A DNA stretch of 64,000 nt from Secundilactobacillus kimchicus JCM 15530 (GTDB lineage Bacteria; Bacillota; Bacilli; Lactobacillales; Lactobacillaceae). This document shows, piece after piece, positions 12,652 through 21,421 of this stretch; within the stretch, counting starts at the first letter, position 1, and each line of letters begins with the position of its first letter. The notes beneath the pieces are model-generated. The model searched no databases, was not told where the DNA came from, and saw only the letters and a list, made by a program, of their open reading frames with translations. A program made the position numbers and the translations under genes. The stretch is taken from assembly GCF_001433995.1 (NCBI RefSeq), contig NZ_AZCX01000004.1:228703-292702 (forward strand). The letters are read 5' to 3'.

Positions 12652-12945
12652 ATTGACGCAATGCGAATAATTATTGGCAGGATGAGTACGTGTTCGCCCG
12701 TGTTTAGAGACCCTCGGCAGCTGAAAAGAGGGCACGGATTGACACTGAAGATGGTTCTGCGTGAAATGTTACGGTGAGCTTTGTTAAGTAAATCGTAGCT
12801 GGTCTGCGACCATTATCTCGCTGAGTCACTGGAAGGTGACTCTTTGAGGTTATTGTTGTGAGACAATAATGAATTTAAGGTGGTACACGAGCTTCTCGTC
12901 CTGAATGACTCTTCGGAGTCAGTGGGGGAGAAGCTCTTTTATTTT
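12652..12945 (+). promoter_or_regulatory. T-box riboswitch, probably methionine-specific
   Basis: This leader of about 290 nt fills the gap before metN. The T-box bulge sequence AAGGTGGTACAC is at 12877-12888. The terminator pairs GAGCTTCTC (12889-12897) with GAGAAGCTC (12928-12936) and ends in TTTT. Stem I carries the usual GAGTACG-type turn near 12683, and hairpins follow it (GAGTCAC/GTGACTC; TTATTGT/ACAATAA). A candidate specifier is ATG at 12766-12768 after GAA. Uncharged tRNA-Met would favour read-through into the transporter genes. The specifier was chosen by eye and supported by the downstream genes. Confidence 0.85.
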
Positions 12946-12966
12946 GGTTCTTGAGGAGGAGCAGCT

Positions 12967-14001
12967 TTGATCGAGTTTAAAGAAGTCTCAAAAACGTTCG
13001 CAACGAAAGACGGCAATTTAAACGCTGTTAATGACGTCAATTTAACGATTGAAGACGGCGAAATATACGGGATTGTCGGATACTCTGGTGCAGGTAAAAG
13101 TACCCTTGTTCGGATGTTAAACGGCCTTGAAACCCCAACTTCTGGTGAAATTGATATTAATGGCGCAAAAATGTCGACGCTGAGTGGAAAAGAACTCCGC
13201 GAGAAGCGCCAGAAAATCGGCATGATCTTCCAACATTTTAACCTACTTTGGTCACGGACCGTTTTGCAAAATGTCATGTTCCCGTTAGAGGTTGCTGGTC
13301 TCAGTCGTTCTGAAAGACGAAAAAAAGCAGCTGAACTAGTGAAACTAGTTGGTTTGGAAGGTCGCGAGAATGCATACCCGTCAGAATTATCAGGTGGGCA
13401 AAAGCAACGGGTCGGAGTAGCCCGGGCCCTAGCTAACGATCCGGAAATTTTAATTTCAGATGAAGCCACGAGTGCGTTAGATCCACAAACAACCGATGAA
13501 GTCCTAGATTTGTTGCTGGAAATCAACAAACGATTAAACTTAAGTATTGTCCTCATTACTCATGAAATGCACGCTATTCGCAAAATTTGCGACCATGTGG
13601 CTGTGATGGAAGACGGCCAGGTCGTAGAACAAGGAACCGTCTTTAACGTGTTTAGAAACCCTAAACAAACGATTACGAAGCGATTTGTCAACGAAGAAGT
13701 CGATCCGGCAAGCTCAGATACAAACGTTGTTTTGGATGATTTAATTCAAAACTACCCGAATGGATTACTGATTCAATTAGTCTTTCATGGCGATCAAGCG
13801 AAGCTACCAATTGTGTCTGAGATGATTCATCAGTTCCCTGAGATTCAAGTTTCAATTATTGAAGGGAGCATTCACCAGACGCAAGAGGGCGCAATTGGCT
13901 CACTTTACCTGCAGTTGCTGGGCGATGAAACTGGCTTAGCTGGGGCTCAAGACCTGCTCAAAAAAATGCGAGTTGAAACGGAGGTGATTCATCATGGGTA
14001 A
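12967..14001 (+). CDS. metN: Methionine ABC transporter ATP-binding protein
   Basis: Energises methionine import. It has Walker A GYSGAGKST near residues 38-46, signature LSGGQKQRV, Walker B ILISDEATSALD, and a C-terminal ACT-like (NIL) domain at about residues 265-340. The NIL domain is specific to MetN and allows feedback inhibition by internal methionine. Start is TTG at 12967 behind GAGGAGGAGC; length 344. Its end overlaps metI by 8 bp. Confidence 0.95.
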   Translation: MIEFKEVSKTFATKDGNLNAVNDVNLTIEDGEIYGIVGYSGAGKSTLVRMLNGLETPTSGEIDINGAKMSTLSGKELREKRQKIGMIFQHFNLLWSRTVLQNVMFPLEVAGLSRSERRKKAAELVKLVGLEGRENAYPSELSGGQKQRVGVARALANDPEILISDEATSALDPQTTDEVLDLLLEINKRLNLSIVLITHEMHAIRKICDHVAVMEDGQVVEQGTVFNVFRNPKQTITKRFVNEEVDPASSDTNVVLDDLIQNYPNGLLIQLVFHGDQAKLPIVSEMIHQFPEIQVSIIEGSIHQTQEGAIGSLYLQLLGDETGLAGAQDLLKKMRVETEVIHHG

Positions 14002-14677
14002 CAGTTCATATTTTGCCTTTGATCAGGTTGACTGGAATATGATGGGGAGTTCAACATGGGAAACCATTTGGATGACGCTTGTGTCCATGTTGTTCGTTGC
14101 GATTCTCGGAGTGCTTCTAGGCCTTTTGTTGTTTGAAACGAGTGGGTCTAATTCATTGGCAGTTCGCGGTCTTAATTGGGTTATTGCCATTTTGGTGAAC
14201 GTGTTTCGGTCAATACCATATATTATTTTAATTATTTTACTTTTACCGTTCACCAAAAACCTGGTTGGGACGATTATTGGACCGGTCGCCGCATTACCGT
14301 CACTTGTGATTTCAGCGGCACCGTTTTACGCTCGGATGGTAGAGTTGGCGTTTCACGAAATCGATCGCGGCGTCATTGAAGCAGCCGAAGCCATGGGGGC
14401 AACGAAACGCCAAATTATTTTCAAGGTTTTGCTCCCTGAAAGTATGCCAGCGTTGGTATCAGGAGCAACAGTAACTACGATTTCGCTAATTGGCTATACG
14501 GCCATGGCCGGTGCTATTGGGGCCGGTGGATTAGGAAATCTGGCTTATCAAGAGGGCTTCCAAGCAAGTAACAACACCATCGTATTGGTTGCAACGGTTG
14601 TTATTGTCGTCATTGTTTTCGCTTTTCAATTTATTGGGGATACACTCGTCCGTCATATTGATAAACGGACGCTATAA
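13994..14677 (+). CDS. metI: Methionine ABC transporter permease
   Basis: Membrane half-channel of the MetNIQ importer. The 227 residues form five or six helices, with the EAA coupling motif EAAEAMGATKRQIIFKVLLP near residues 132-151, which docks with MetN. The ATG start overlaps the end of metN, so translation is coupled. Confidence 0.95.
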   Translation: MGNSSYFAFDQVDWNMMGSSTWETIWMTLVSMLFVAILGVLLGLLLFETSGSNSLAVRGLNWVIAILVNVFRSIPYIILIILLLPFTKNLVGTIIGPVAALPSLVISAAPFYARMVELAFHEIDRGVIEAAEAMGATKRQIIFKVLLPESMPALVSGATVTTISLIGYTAMAGAIGAGGLGNLAYQEGFQASNNTIVLVATVVIVVIVFAFQFIGDTLVRHIDKRTL

Positions 14678-14709
14678 AAAAGATCTGCTGGATAGAGGAG
14701 GAAGTTTTT

Positions 14710-15537
14710 ATGAAGTTTTTAAAGAAAATCGTCGGTTTATTAGGGGTTGCGGCGACGGCTGTGTTATTGGCAGCTTGCGGTAACAGCTCATCAAATAACG
14801 GCAAAACGATTACGGTAGGTGCCTCATCAGTGCCTCATGCCGAAATTTTGAAGCATGTCCAACCTGAGTTAAAAAAGGAAGGCATTGACTTGAAAATTAA
14901 AATTTTCCAAGACTATGTGATGCCTAATAAAGCGTTAGCTGGCAAAGAATTAGATGCTAATTACTTCCAACACGTACCGTTCTTAAAGCAGTGGAATAAA
15001 GAAAATAATGGCACCTTGGTTAATGCTGGTGGCGTGCATTTGGAACCGATTGGAGCTTACTCAAAGAAGGTTAAAAACCTTAAAGATCTCAAAGATGGCG
15101 CAACGGTGCTGGTTAGCAGCAACACGCCAGACTACGGTCGGGTGTTAACAATTTTGAAGGATGCGGGCTTAATCAAAGTGAAGAAGGGCATCGATATTAC
15201 GACAGCTAACTTCTCAGACATTACGTCAAACCCTAAGCACTTAAAGTTCAAGCGGAGTTACGAACCAAAACTGATGCCTGAATTGTACAAGAACAACGAA
15301 GGCGATGTGGTCTTTATCAATGCTAACTACGCGGTTCAAGCCGGGTTAGATCCACGAAAAGATTCAATTGCCTTGGAGAAGAAATCTAGCCCGTACGTTA
15401 ATATTGTAGCGGTTCGTAAAGGTGATCAAAATAAGCCAGCTATCAAGAAGTTGTTGAAAGCTCTGCAGTCAAAGAGTACCCAACAATGGATTGAGAAGCA
15501 TTACAAAGGTGCGGTTTTACCGGCTAAAACTTTTTAG
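14710..15537 (+). CDS. metQ: Methionine-binding lipoprotein
   Basis: Substrate-binding protein (NlpA/MetQ family) anchored outside the membrane. It has a signal peptide of about 22 residues and lipobox LLAAC with Cys23 as the lipidated residue. The mature part contains the family's ELDANYFQHVPFL segment. Length is 275. It follows metI by 32 bp with GAGGAGGAAG and ends just before a strong terminator. Confidence 0.94.
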   Translation: MKFLKKIVGLLGVAATAVLLAACGNSSSNNGKTITVGASSVPHAEILKHVQPELKKEGIDLKIKIFQDYVMPNKALAGKELDANYFQHVPFLKQWNKENNGTLVNAGGVHLEPIGAYSKKVKNLKDLKDGATVLVSSNTPDYGRVLTILKDAGLIKVKKGIDITTANFSDITSNPKHLKFKRSYEPKLMPELYKNNEGDVVFINANYAVQAGLDPRKDSIALEKKSSPYVNIVAVRKGDQNKPAIKKLLKALQSKSTQQWIEKHYKGAVLPAKTF

Positions 15538-15547
15538 AGTTTCTATC

Positions 15548-15583
15548 AAAAACGTTCAGCATTTAAGTGCTGAACGTTTTTTT
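15548..15583 (+). terminator. metNIQ terminator
   Basis: AAAAACGTTCAGCA / TGCTGAACGTTTTT perfect stem with a 6-nt loop and T-tail. Confidence 0.92.
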
Positions 15584-15631
15584 GTGCTGATAGGTTGGAA
15601 TTAATTTTTACCGAGATGATCCAAGTGGGGA

Positions 15632-15660
15632 TTGACAAAGATAATTAGCTCTTATATAGT
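15632..15660 (+). promoter_or_regulatory. Promoter of the Bce/Ytr-type operon
   Basis: Consensus TTGACA (15632-15637), 17 bp, TATAGT (15655-15660). A strong constitutive-looking promoter, which makes the repressor-type dyad directly downstream plausible. Confidence 0.85.
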
Positions 15661-15680
15661 TAACTACATGAGTAACTAAC
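15659..15680 (+). promoter_or_regulatory. Candidate GntR (YtrA-type) operator
   Basis: Imperfect dyad GTTAACTAC-ATGA-GTAACTAAC, with 7 of 9 positions symmetric, placed immediately after the -10 element and over the expected transcription start. It fits the GT...AC dyad form used by GntR regulators. The operon it precedes encodes a YtrA-type GntR protein (18323-18694), so negative autoregulation is the simplest reading. Inference from position and symmetry only. Confidence 0.5.
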
Positions 15681-15696
15681 CAAACAGGAGGATGAT

Positions 15697-16452
15697 ATGA
15701 TGACAACACCAATTGTATCAGTAAAAAACATTCGTAAAACGTACGGCAAGGCCGGCGAAAAACAGTATGAAGCGTTGAAAGGAATTGATTTTGACGTTCA
15801 ACCTGGCGAGTTTGTTGGCATCATGGGGGCGTCTGGATCGGGAAAAACGACCCTTCTCAATATTTTAGCGACGCTTGACCGGCCAACTAGTGGCACGGTC
15901 ACGGTTAATCAACGCGAATTAACCACGTTAGCGGGAAATCAAATGGCTGATTTTCGGGCAACCCAAGTCGGATTTATTTTTCAGGACTTTAATCTCTTAG
16001 AAAATTTAACAAATTACGAAAACATCGCCCTGCCGTTGTCATTACAAAATGTATCGGCTAAGGCGGCTGAACCTGAGGTTAACCGGATCGCCAAGCAACT
16101 CTCCATTGAAGCTATTTTGGACAAATATCCAAGTGAAATTTCAGGCGGCCAAAAGCAACGGATTGCAGCTGCTCGGGCATTAGTGTCCCATCCAGCCATT
16201 CTTTTTGGTGACGAGCCGACAGGTGCTCTTGATTCAAATAGCGCTAAAGATCTTTTAGAGATGCTGACAACCGTCAATCAAGAACAACACGTGCCTGTAC
16301 TATTGGTCACCCATGATCCATTCTCTGCTAGTTATTGTCAACGGATCTTATTTATTAAAGACGGTGTGATTGGCACTGAATTAAAACGCGGGAATCAAGA
16401 TCGACGAGCCTTTTATCAAACAATTTTAGACACGCTAGGAACATTCCAATAG
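15697..16452 (+). CDS. BceA-type ABC transporter ATP-binding protein
   Basis: Nucleotide-binding subunit of a MacB/BceA-type transporter. Walker A GASGSGKTT is near residues 45-53, the signature is ISGGQKQRIA, and Walker B is ILFGDEPTGALDS. The 251 residues are full length. It is followed 12 bp later by a BceB-type permease. Such pairs release cell-wall-active peptides (bacitracin, nisin, lantibiotics) from lipid-linked precursors. Unlike most BceAB pairs, no two-component system adjoins; a GntR regulator does. Confidence 0.88.
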   Translation: MMTTPIVSVKNIRKTYGKAGEKQYEALKGIDFDVQPGEFVGIMGASGSGKTTLLNILATLDRPTSGTVTVNQRELTTLAGNQMADFRATQVGFIFQDFNLLENLTNYENIALPLSLQNVSAKAAEPEVNRIAKQLSIEAILDKYPSEISGGQKQRIAAARALVSHPAILFGDEPTGALDSNSAKDLLEMLTTVNQEQHVPVLLVTHDPFSASYCQRILFIKDGVIGTELKRGNQDRRAFYQTILDTLGTFQ

Positions 16453-16464
16453 AAGGGGGGAATC

Positions 16465-18285
16465 GTGGTGTTACGAAAATTAGCGTTTACTGGTATTAAG
16501 AGTCGGATTAAAGACTACACCGTTTTATTTTTTGGATTAGTCATCTCAAGTGCTATTTTTTACATGTTTGAGGCATTGGCGACTAATCAGGATTTCATTA
16601 AGGCTAATGGTAGTATGGTGACGGGCGCCAGCTTTATTTTCCAATTTGGTTCGATTTTGCTGACGATTATTTCCTTAGTTTACATTTTTTATGCAAATTC
16701 TTTTCTGATGAGTATGCGACGGCACGACTATGGGCTCTTTATGATGTTGGGTGCAAAGCAACGGAAAATTGGGCAGTTAATCCTAACCGAAACACTCCTT
16801 ATTGGCACCTTAGCCAGCCTGATTGGGATTGTCGTTGGTTGGCTGTTAACCGCAACGCTTGGGAACTACCTCATGGATCAGATGTTTTCGTCAAAGTTAA
16901 AGGGGTTTGAACCATTCTTTCTCCCAGCAGCTGTTGCAACTCTGGCATTATACGTCATCTTGTTTTTAATTGCAGGAGTGATCAACCGCTTCGGGCTCAC
17001 TAAGACGCCAGTTCTTCAATTGCTGAAAGGTGATAGTGAACCCAACCGGCCAACCCTTAAAAAGGGCCGGCAGCTGATTCAAGTAGTGCTCGGCGTGGCC
17101 TTGTTGGCGATTGGTTATTATGTAATGGCCAATATGAAATTGCTGGTCTTGATGAGTATTCCGGTTGCCTTAGTGACCATTGTGTTGGGGACGTATTTTC
17201 TCTTTAATGCAGTTTTTGTTTGGCTGGTCGTGATGCTTAAACGACTGCCTTGGGCTAGTAAGGGTCTTCACACCTTCACGCTATCACAGCTGAGCTTTAG
17301 AATTCGCAATTATACCCGAATTTTGTCGATTGTTTCCATTTTATTTGCCCTCGCGCTGGGCGCAATCACCGTTGGAATCGGGTTTCAACGTCAAATTACG
17401 TCAATGGCTACGGCCCAGTCCGCTTATACCTTGGTTTTAAGCGACCCTTCGGCCACGGTTAAGCAGGAGGTCAAAAAGTTAGACCGGCAGTTAACTGCCC
17501 AATATGACCAGGTCGTGACGAAAAAGGCCGTTTACTTCAATGCAGATCAATTTAAAAACCAACCCTTTGAATCCGTTTCTCAGGAATCACAAATAATGAA
17601 TCAGGCAAAGGCTGGTCGGCTTCAAGCGGCCAAGTACCAAAAAATATCCGTCGACAAGATGCAAAAGAATCCGCAACAACTCCTTTTGAACCTACCGAAT
17701 TGGCAGCGATCAAAGGCGATTCGAATCGTGTCTGGCAACCGTTTTTCTAGGTTGTCTGGCAGTCAGCACAAAGTGTTGATGCTTCGGGTGGCTGACTTAA
17801 GCAAAAGCCAAGCACAGCTTAAAGTGGTGAGTGAAAAAGCGACGGGTCAAGCGGCTTCATCCCTTCCTGGCACGTTCGCCATGTTCACCGAAGCAACGGC
17901 GCTATTCGGCGGTTTCGAGTTCATGGGCTTCTTCCTTGGTATTGCCTTTCTAGCAATGTTAGCGAGTTGCTTAATGTTCAAAATTTTGAGTGGGGCCGCA
18001 AGTGACAAACGACGTTATGAAATGCTCAATAAAATTGGAACACGCCCTCAAATTTTACGGCGGTCAATTATTCAAGAAGTTGGGGTTTTATTTGCACTTC
18101 CTGGAATCCTAGGGGTTATCGATGTTTTATTTGGTCTACAAATGTTTCGTGGGTTATTGTTGAGCCCTTATGACCAACTCTGGTTACCATTTACATTGTT
18201 CCTATTTTTGTATATTATTTACTACGTTATCACAGTGATGATGTACCAGCGCATTGTGGTGCCAAAAGTGAAAATCGATAAATAG
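16465..18285 (+). CDS. BceB-type FtsX-like ABC permease
   Basis: Membrane subunit of the same transporter, 606 residues and about ten helices. Between helices 7 and 8 lies a hydrophilic stretch of about 170 residues (roughly 310-480), the extracellular sensor loop that defines BceB proteins. FtsX-type motifs RRHDYGLFMMLGAKQRKI and KRRYEMLNKIGTRPQ mark the two cytoplasmic coupling regions. The start is GTG at 16465 or, with better spacing from AGAAGGGGGG, GTG at 16468. The substrate cannot be told from sequence. Confidence 0.86.
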   Translation: MVLRKLAFTGIKSRIKDYTVLFFGLVISSAIFYMFEALATNQDFIKANGSMVTGASFIFQFGSILLTIISLVYIFYANSFLMSMRRHDYGLFMMLGAKQRKIGQLILTETLLIGTLASLIGIVVGWLLTATLGNYLMDQMFSSKLKGFEPFFLPAAVATLALYVILFLIAGVINRFGLTKTPVLQLLKGDSEPNRPTLKKGRQLIQVVLGVALLAIGYYVMANMKLLVLMSIPVALVTIVLGTYFLFNAVFVWLVVMLKRLPWASKGLHTFTLSQLSFRIRNYTRILSIVSILFALALGAITVGIGFQRQITSMATAQSAYTLVLSDPSATVKQEVKKLDRQLTAQYDQVVTKKAVYFNADQFKNQPFESVSQESQIMNQAKAGRLQAAKYQKISVDKMQKNPQQLLLNLPNWQRSKAIRIVSGNRFSRLSGSQHKVLMLRVADLSKSQAQLKVVSEKATGQAASSLPGTFAMFTEATALFGGFEFMGFFLGIAFLAMLASCLMFKILSGAASDKRRYEMLNKIGTRPQILRRSIIQEVGVLFALPGILGVIDVLFGLQMFRGLLLSPYDQLWLPFTLFLFLYIIYYVITVMMYQRIVVPKVKIDK

Positions 18286-18322
18286 TGAGCATCGTCAAAA
18301 ATAGCCAGTTAGGGGGTGCAGC

Positions 18323-18694
18323 ATGCAATTTAACTTTGATAGTACGGAGCCGCTCTACTTACAAGTGGCGGATCAGCTGGAAGATGCTATCTTTGTGGCC
18401 ACGTTTGTGGAAGGGGAACAAGTACCCTCCACAACCGAGATTTCAAAGCAGTTTCATATTAATCCAGCAACGGTTTTAAAGGGAATGAACATTTTAGTAG
18501 AAAATGGACTGATTGAGAAACGTCGTGGTTTGGGCATGTTTGTCACTCACGGTGCTCGTGAGAAAATTCAGGAAAAACGACGTCAAGAGTTTTATGAACA
18601 ATACGTTGTTAACTTAGTTTTAGAAGCACAGAAGTTAGCCATTAACGAGTCGACAATTCTTGAGATGGTTAAAAGGGGGTTTAAGATAACGTAA
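18323..18694 (+). CDS. GntR family regulator, YtrA subfamily
   Basis: A 123-residue transcription regulator with an N-terminal winged helix (PLYLQVADQLEDAI; VPSTTEISKQFHINPATVLKGM) and a short C-terminal helical dimerisation region of about 50 residues. The short tail is the mark of the YtrA subfamily, which usually controls ABC transporter operons. The ATG follows GGGGGTGC. The stop overlaps the next gene's start (TAATG), tying it to the downstream transporter. It probably represses the whole five-gene operon through the dyad at 15659-15680. Confidence 0.9.
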   Translation: MQFNFDSTEPLYLQVADQLEDAIFVATFVEGEQVPSTTEISKQFHINPATVLKGMNILVENGLIEKRRGLGMFVTHGAREKIQEKRRQEFYEQYVVNLVLEAQKLAINESTILEMVKRGFKIT

Positions 18695-19566
18695 TGGATA
18701 TCCAAGTGACAAATTTAACCAAAGTGTTTGGTCATAAAGTCGTGTTAAAAGATGTTAACTTAACCATTCAGCCCAACACGATTTACGGCTTGTTAGGCCG
18801 TAACGGTGCTGGTAAAAGTACGCTGTTTAACCTTTTAACCAATCGCCTAAATCCAACGAGTGGCAATGTGTTAGTGGACGGTCAACTCAATAAGAATCAC
18901 GATCAAGCGCTCGGCCGGATGTACTTAATGAGTGAGGCGAACCTTTACCCGCCGAGGTCAAGAGTCAGTGAAGTTTTTGAGTTAACTGAGACCCTGTATG
19001 GGCAGTTTGATCAACAGCTCGCTAAGCAACTGTGTCAGCAATTTGACCTTGACCCAAGGGTTCGGGTTAATAAGTTATCAACGGGGTACCGGTCCATTAT
19101 GAAGTTAATTGTGGCGTTAGCCGTTGACGTTGACTTTGTTTTTTTGGATGAGCCGACATTGGGATTAGATGCCAACCACCGTGAGTTGTTTTATCAGCTA
19201 CTCATTGAAAATTATAGCCAGCGACCGCGGACGTTTGTTATTTCGACCCATTTGATCGAGGAAATTGCAAATATGGTCGAGCGAGTCTTCGTCTTACAAA
19301 ACGGCCAACTGACAGTCGATGATAGTACCGAGGCCATCTTAGCGCAAAGTTATGCGATTACTGGCCCTAAGGCTGATGTGACCGCCTATACCGCTGGGAC
19401 GAATATCATTGGTCAAGATCAGTTGGGCCACTTGTACGTGGACTACGTTTATGGGCCATTGATAGCGGATCGACCGATCCCAGACACGGTGACGGTTGAT
19501 CACATTGATTTACAAAAGTTATTTGTGACGTTAACTAGTCAGAAAGGAGGAGCCGATGCGATTTAA
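18694..19566 (+). CDS. ABC transporter ATP-binding protein (YtrB-like)
   Basis: ATPase of an ABC-2 type exporter, 290 residues. Walker A is GRNGAGKST near residues 35-43. Walker B is FVFLDEPTLGLD. The signature is degenerate, LSTGYRSIMKL in place of LSGGQ, a variant common in YtrB/CcmA-like exporters. The gene overlaps the GntR stop by one base and its permease by 11 bases. Confidence 0.88.
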   Translation: MDIQVTNLTKVFGHKVVLKDVNLTIQPNTIYGLLGRNGAGKSTLFNLLTNRLNPTSGNVLVDGQLNKNHDQALGRMYLMSEANLYPPRSRVSEVFELTETLYGQFDQQLAKQLCQQFDLDPRVRVNKLSTGYRSIMKLIVALAVDVDFVFLDEPTLGLDANHRELFYQLLIENYSQRPRTFVISTHLIEEIANMVERVFVLQNGQLTVDDSTEAILAQSYAITGPKADVTAYTAGTNIIGQDQLGHLYVDYVYGPLIADRPIPDTVTVDHIDLQKLFVTLTSQKGGADAI

Positions 19567-20332
19567 AGCAGCTTTTCACTATCAGCTAAAGTCTGACGTT
19601 CAAGCACTACTCTGGTTTTATGTTTGGGGAATTGCCGGAATTGTTGTGATTCCTCTCCTGATGTGGTTGCTTTTTGACCGGTCGAGCGCCTATAACTTGA
19701 ATGCAACACTGCCGAATGCACTGACTGCGATTGTCTTAACCATTTTCTTAATCGCGTATGGCGGAAATACGTTCGACGGCTTTAAGGTATTAATCCAAAA
19801 TGGAATTGGCCGAAAAACCTATTTCTGGTCAAAAGCAGCTGTTATGGCCACGATTATTATCGCTGGTGAGGTTGTTAATGCGCTGTATGGTCTCTTTTAC
19901 GTTGCAGTGGTTGACAGCCGCGGAACGGTCCTCGCGTTTCAAGGTTTCTATGGTAAAGCCACAGCGTCTCCCATAGTGTCCGGGTTGATTACATTTCTGA
20001 TTACGGTGTTATTCATGTTTTGTTTGACCATGACAGCCATGTTTGCGGGAAGTGTTCTGGCCTTATTCAGCCGACGGACGCAGTTGATTTTATTGGTGGG
20101 TATTCCGATCCTACTATTTATTATGATGTTTGCGGCGGCTGCCATTGACCTTCCTAGAATTTGGCAGTTCACGTGGTTAAGTACGCTGGCTGAGTGGGTC
20201 TCTGGATACCATCCTAACGTTCAAGCGGGAACTTTCAATGCCGGCGCTCCCCTAATCTCAGGGCTAATTTATTTAGGTGTTATGACGGGTGCAACTTATG
20301 CTGTCAACTTAAAATTAAAATATCCAAGGTGA
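19556..20332 (+). CDS. ABC-2 type permease
   Basis: A 258-residue protein with about six hydrophobic segments and no large soluble domain. It overlaps the preceding ATPase gene by 11 bases and is surely its membrane partner. Ytr-type systems respond to wall-active antibiotics in Bacillus; a similar role is plausible here but the substrate is unknown. A hairpin follows the stop codon. Confidence 0.8.
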   Translation: MRFKAAFHYQLKSDVQALLWFYVWGIAGIVVIPLLMWLLFDRSSAYNLNATLPNALTAIVLTIFLIAYGGNTFDGFKVLIQNGIGRKTYFWSKAAVMATIIIAGEVVNALYGLFYVAVVDSRGTVLAFQGFYGKATASPIVSGLITFLITVLFMFCLTMTAMFAGSVLALFSRRTQLILLVGIPILLFIMMFAAAAIDLPRIWQFTWLSTLAEWVSGYHPNVQAGTFNAGAPLISGLIYLGVMTGATYAVNLKLKYPR

Positions 20333-20334
20333 CC

Positions 20335-20370
20335 ATGATAATGGCAGGTTCAATCACCCCCCATTATCAT
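20335..20370 (+). terminator. Hairpin after the Bce/Ytr operon
   Basis: ATGATAATGG / CCATTATCAT perfect 10-bp stem with a 16-nt loop. No T-tract follows, so termination is uncertain. Confidence 0.45.
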
Positions 20371-20426
20371 TGTTGACTGAATCATGCTAGAATGTTTTTA
20401 AAAGCAATTAGAACGGAGCGGATACT

Positions 20427-21398
20427 TTGAGTCAAATCGAGGATTTGAAACACGAATTGCAGGGGCTAAGAGTAGAGGTCAATGCGGGAAAACTTTATAA
20501 GTCACTAGGACTTAAACTGAGTGATTTGCTTGACACCGTTCCGGTCACGCCAAAGACTGACGTTTCTTTACCGGACGATGGCGCTGGTATTAAAGGCTTA
20601 ATCTTACACCTGAATGAGGAGATTCGGGAGGGCACGCTAACTCGAATTGAAGATGGGGATTTATTAAACCTATTGAATCACCTTAAGTCACCCGATCCAG
20701 CCATTCGGGACAAGGGCGTTTATTTTCTATTTAACGACTTGATGCAACAAAAAGTTCTGACGCAAGACCAATTGCGACTGGCTGTTCGATATTTAAGTAG
20801 TGACCAAGTGCTCTTTTCTCATATTACAGAACCGGAAAATGAAGCCGTTTATCAGCGTTCTTTTGCTGTTTTGATTTTGTCGCTCGTTCTCTATGCCGAC
20901 CGAGTGAGTTATCACGTTTTAACGGCCGATGAAATTAGTGCCGTCGTTGACCAAATTGCATGTTACATCATTCTTGAAAAAGATACTCGCGGGTTCATCG
21001 GCAGTAACGGATGGGCGCATGTCTATACGCATATTGGGAATCTCTTAGATGAACTTGCTGATCGCGATTCATTAACCCGGGCCGACAAGTTATTCTTAAT
21101 GGCCACTTTAATTGAACGATACAAACAATTAGATGGGGCGCTCATATTTGGGGAACCACAGCGAATTGCGGGTTATTTGGCGCACTTGACGAGTAAGAAT
21201 CGATTGTACGCAGATTATTTGCTATCGCAGTTAAAGCGGTGGCGCCAACAGTTAATTATCATCCAAACCTCAGAGAATGAGGCCGTTTGGAATCGAATTT
21301 ATAATCGCGGTCGCTTAATTGAAGCCATGATCATTCGTCATGATTTTAACGAAGCTATCATGCAGTATTTGAGTTCCGTGATTGATTTTTTGGCATAG
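20427..21398 (+). CDS. DUF2785 family protein
   Basis: A 323-residue soluble protein, mostly helical, of unknown function. It contains the family hallmark near residues 190-215: DTRGFIGSNGWAHVYTH followed by GNLLDELADRD. No catalytic motif can be assigned. The probable TTG start follows GGAGCGGA. A membrane glycerophosphodiesterase starts 23 bp after it, so the two are probably co-transcribed. Confidence 0.75.
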   Translation: MSQIEDLKHELQGLRVEVNAGKLYKSLGLKLSDLLDTVPVTPKTDVSLPDDGAGIKGLILHLNEEIREGTLTRIEDGDLLNLLNHLKSPDPAIRDKGVYFLFNDLMQQKVLTQDQLRLAVRYLSSDQVLFSHITEPENEAVYQRSFAVLILSLVLYADRVSYHVLTADEISAVVDQIACYIILEKDTRGFIGSNGWAHVYTHIGNLLDELADRDSLTRADKLFLMATLIERYKQLDGALIFGEPQRIAGYLAHLTSKNRLYADYLLSQLKRWRQQLIIIQTSENEAVWNRIYNRGRLIEAMIIRHDFNEAIMQYLSSVIDFLA

Positions 21399-21421
21399 GC
21401 TAGATTGAGAAGGAATTCAAG

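Noticed and set aside
12652..12945. SAM (S-box) riboswitch for the methionine operon
   Set aside because: The AAGGTGGTACAC motif directly before the terminator arm is a T-box signature, and I saw no S-box core.
12939..13556. Long open frame on the minus strand across metN
   Set aside because: It is antisense to strongly conserved ABC ATPase motifs, has no ribosome binding site or recognisable domain, and is explained by codon bias of the sense gene.
18694..19566. ATPase inactivated by its altered signature (LSTGY)
   Set aside because: Walker A, Walker B and the H-loop are intact, and this signature variant is common in YtrB-like exporters.
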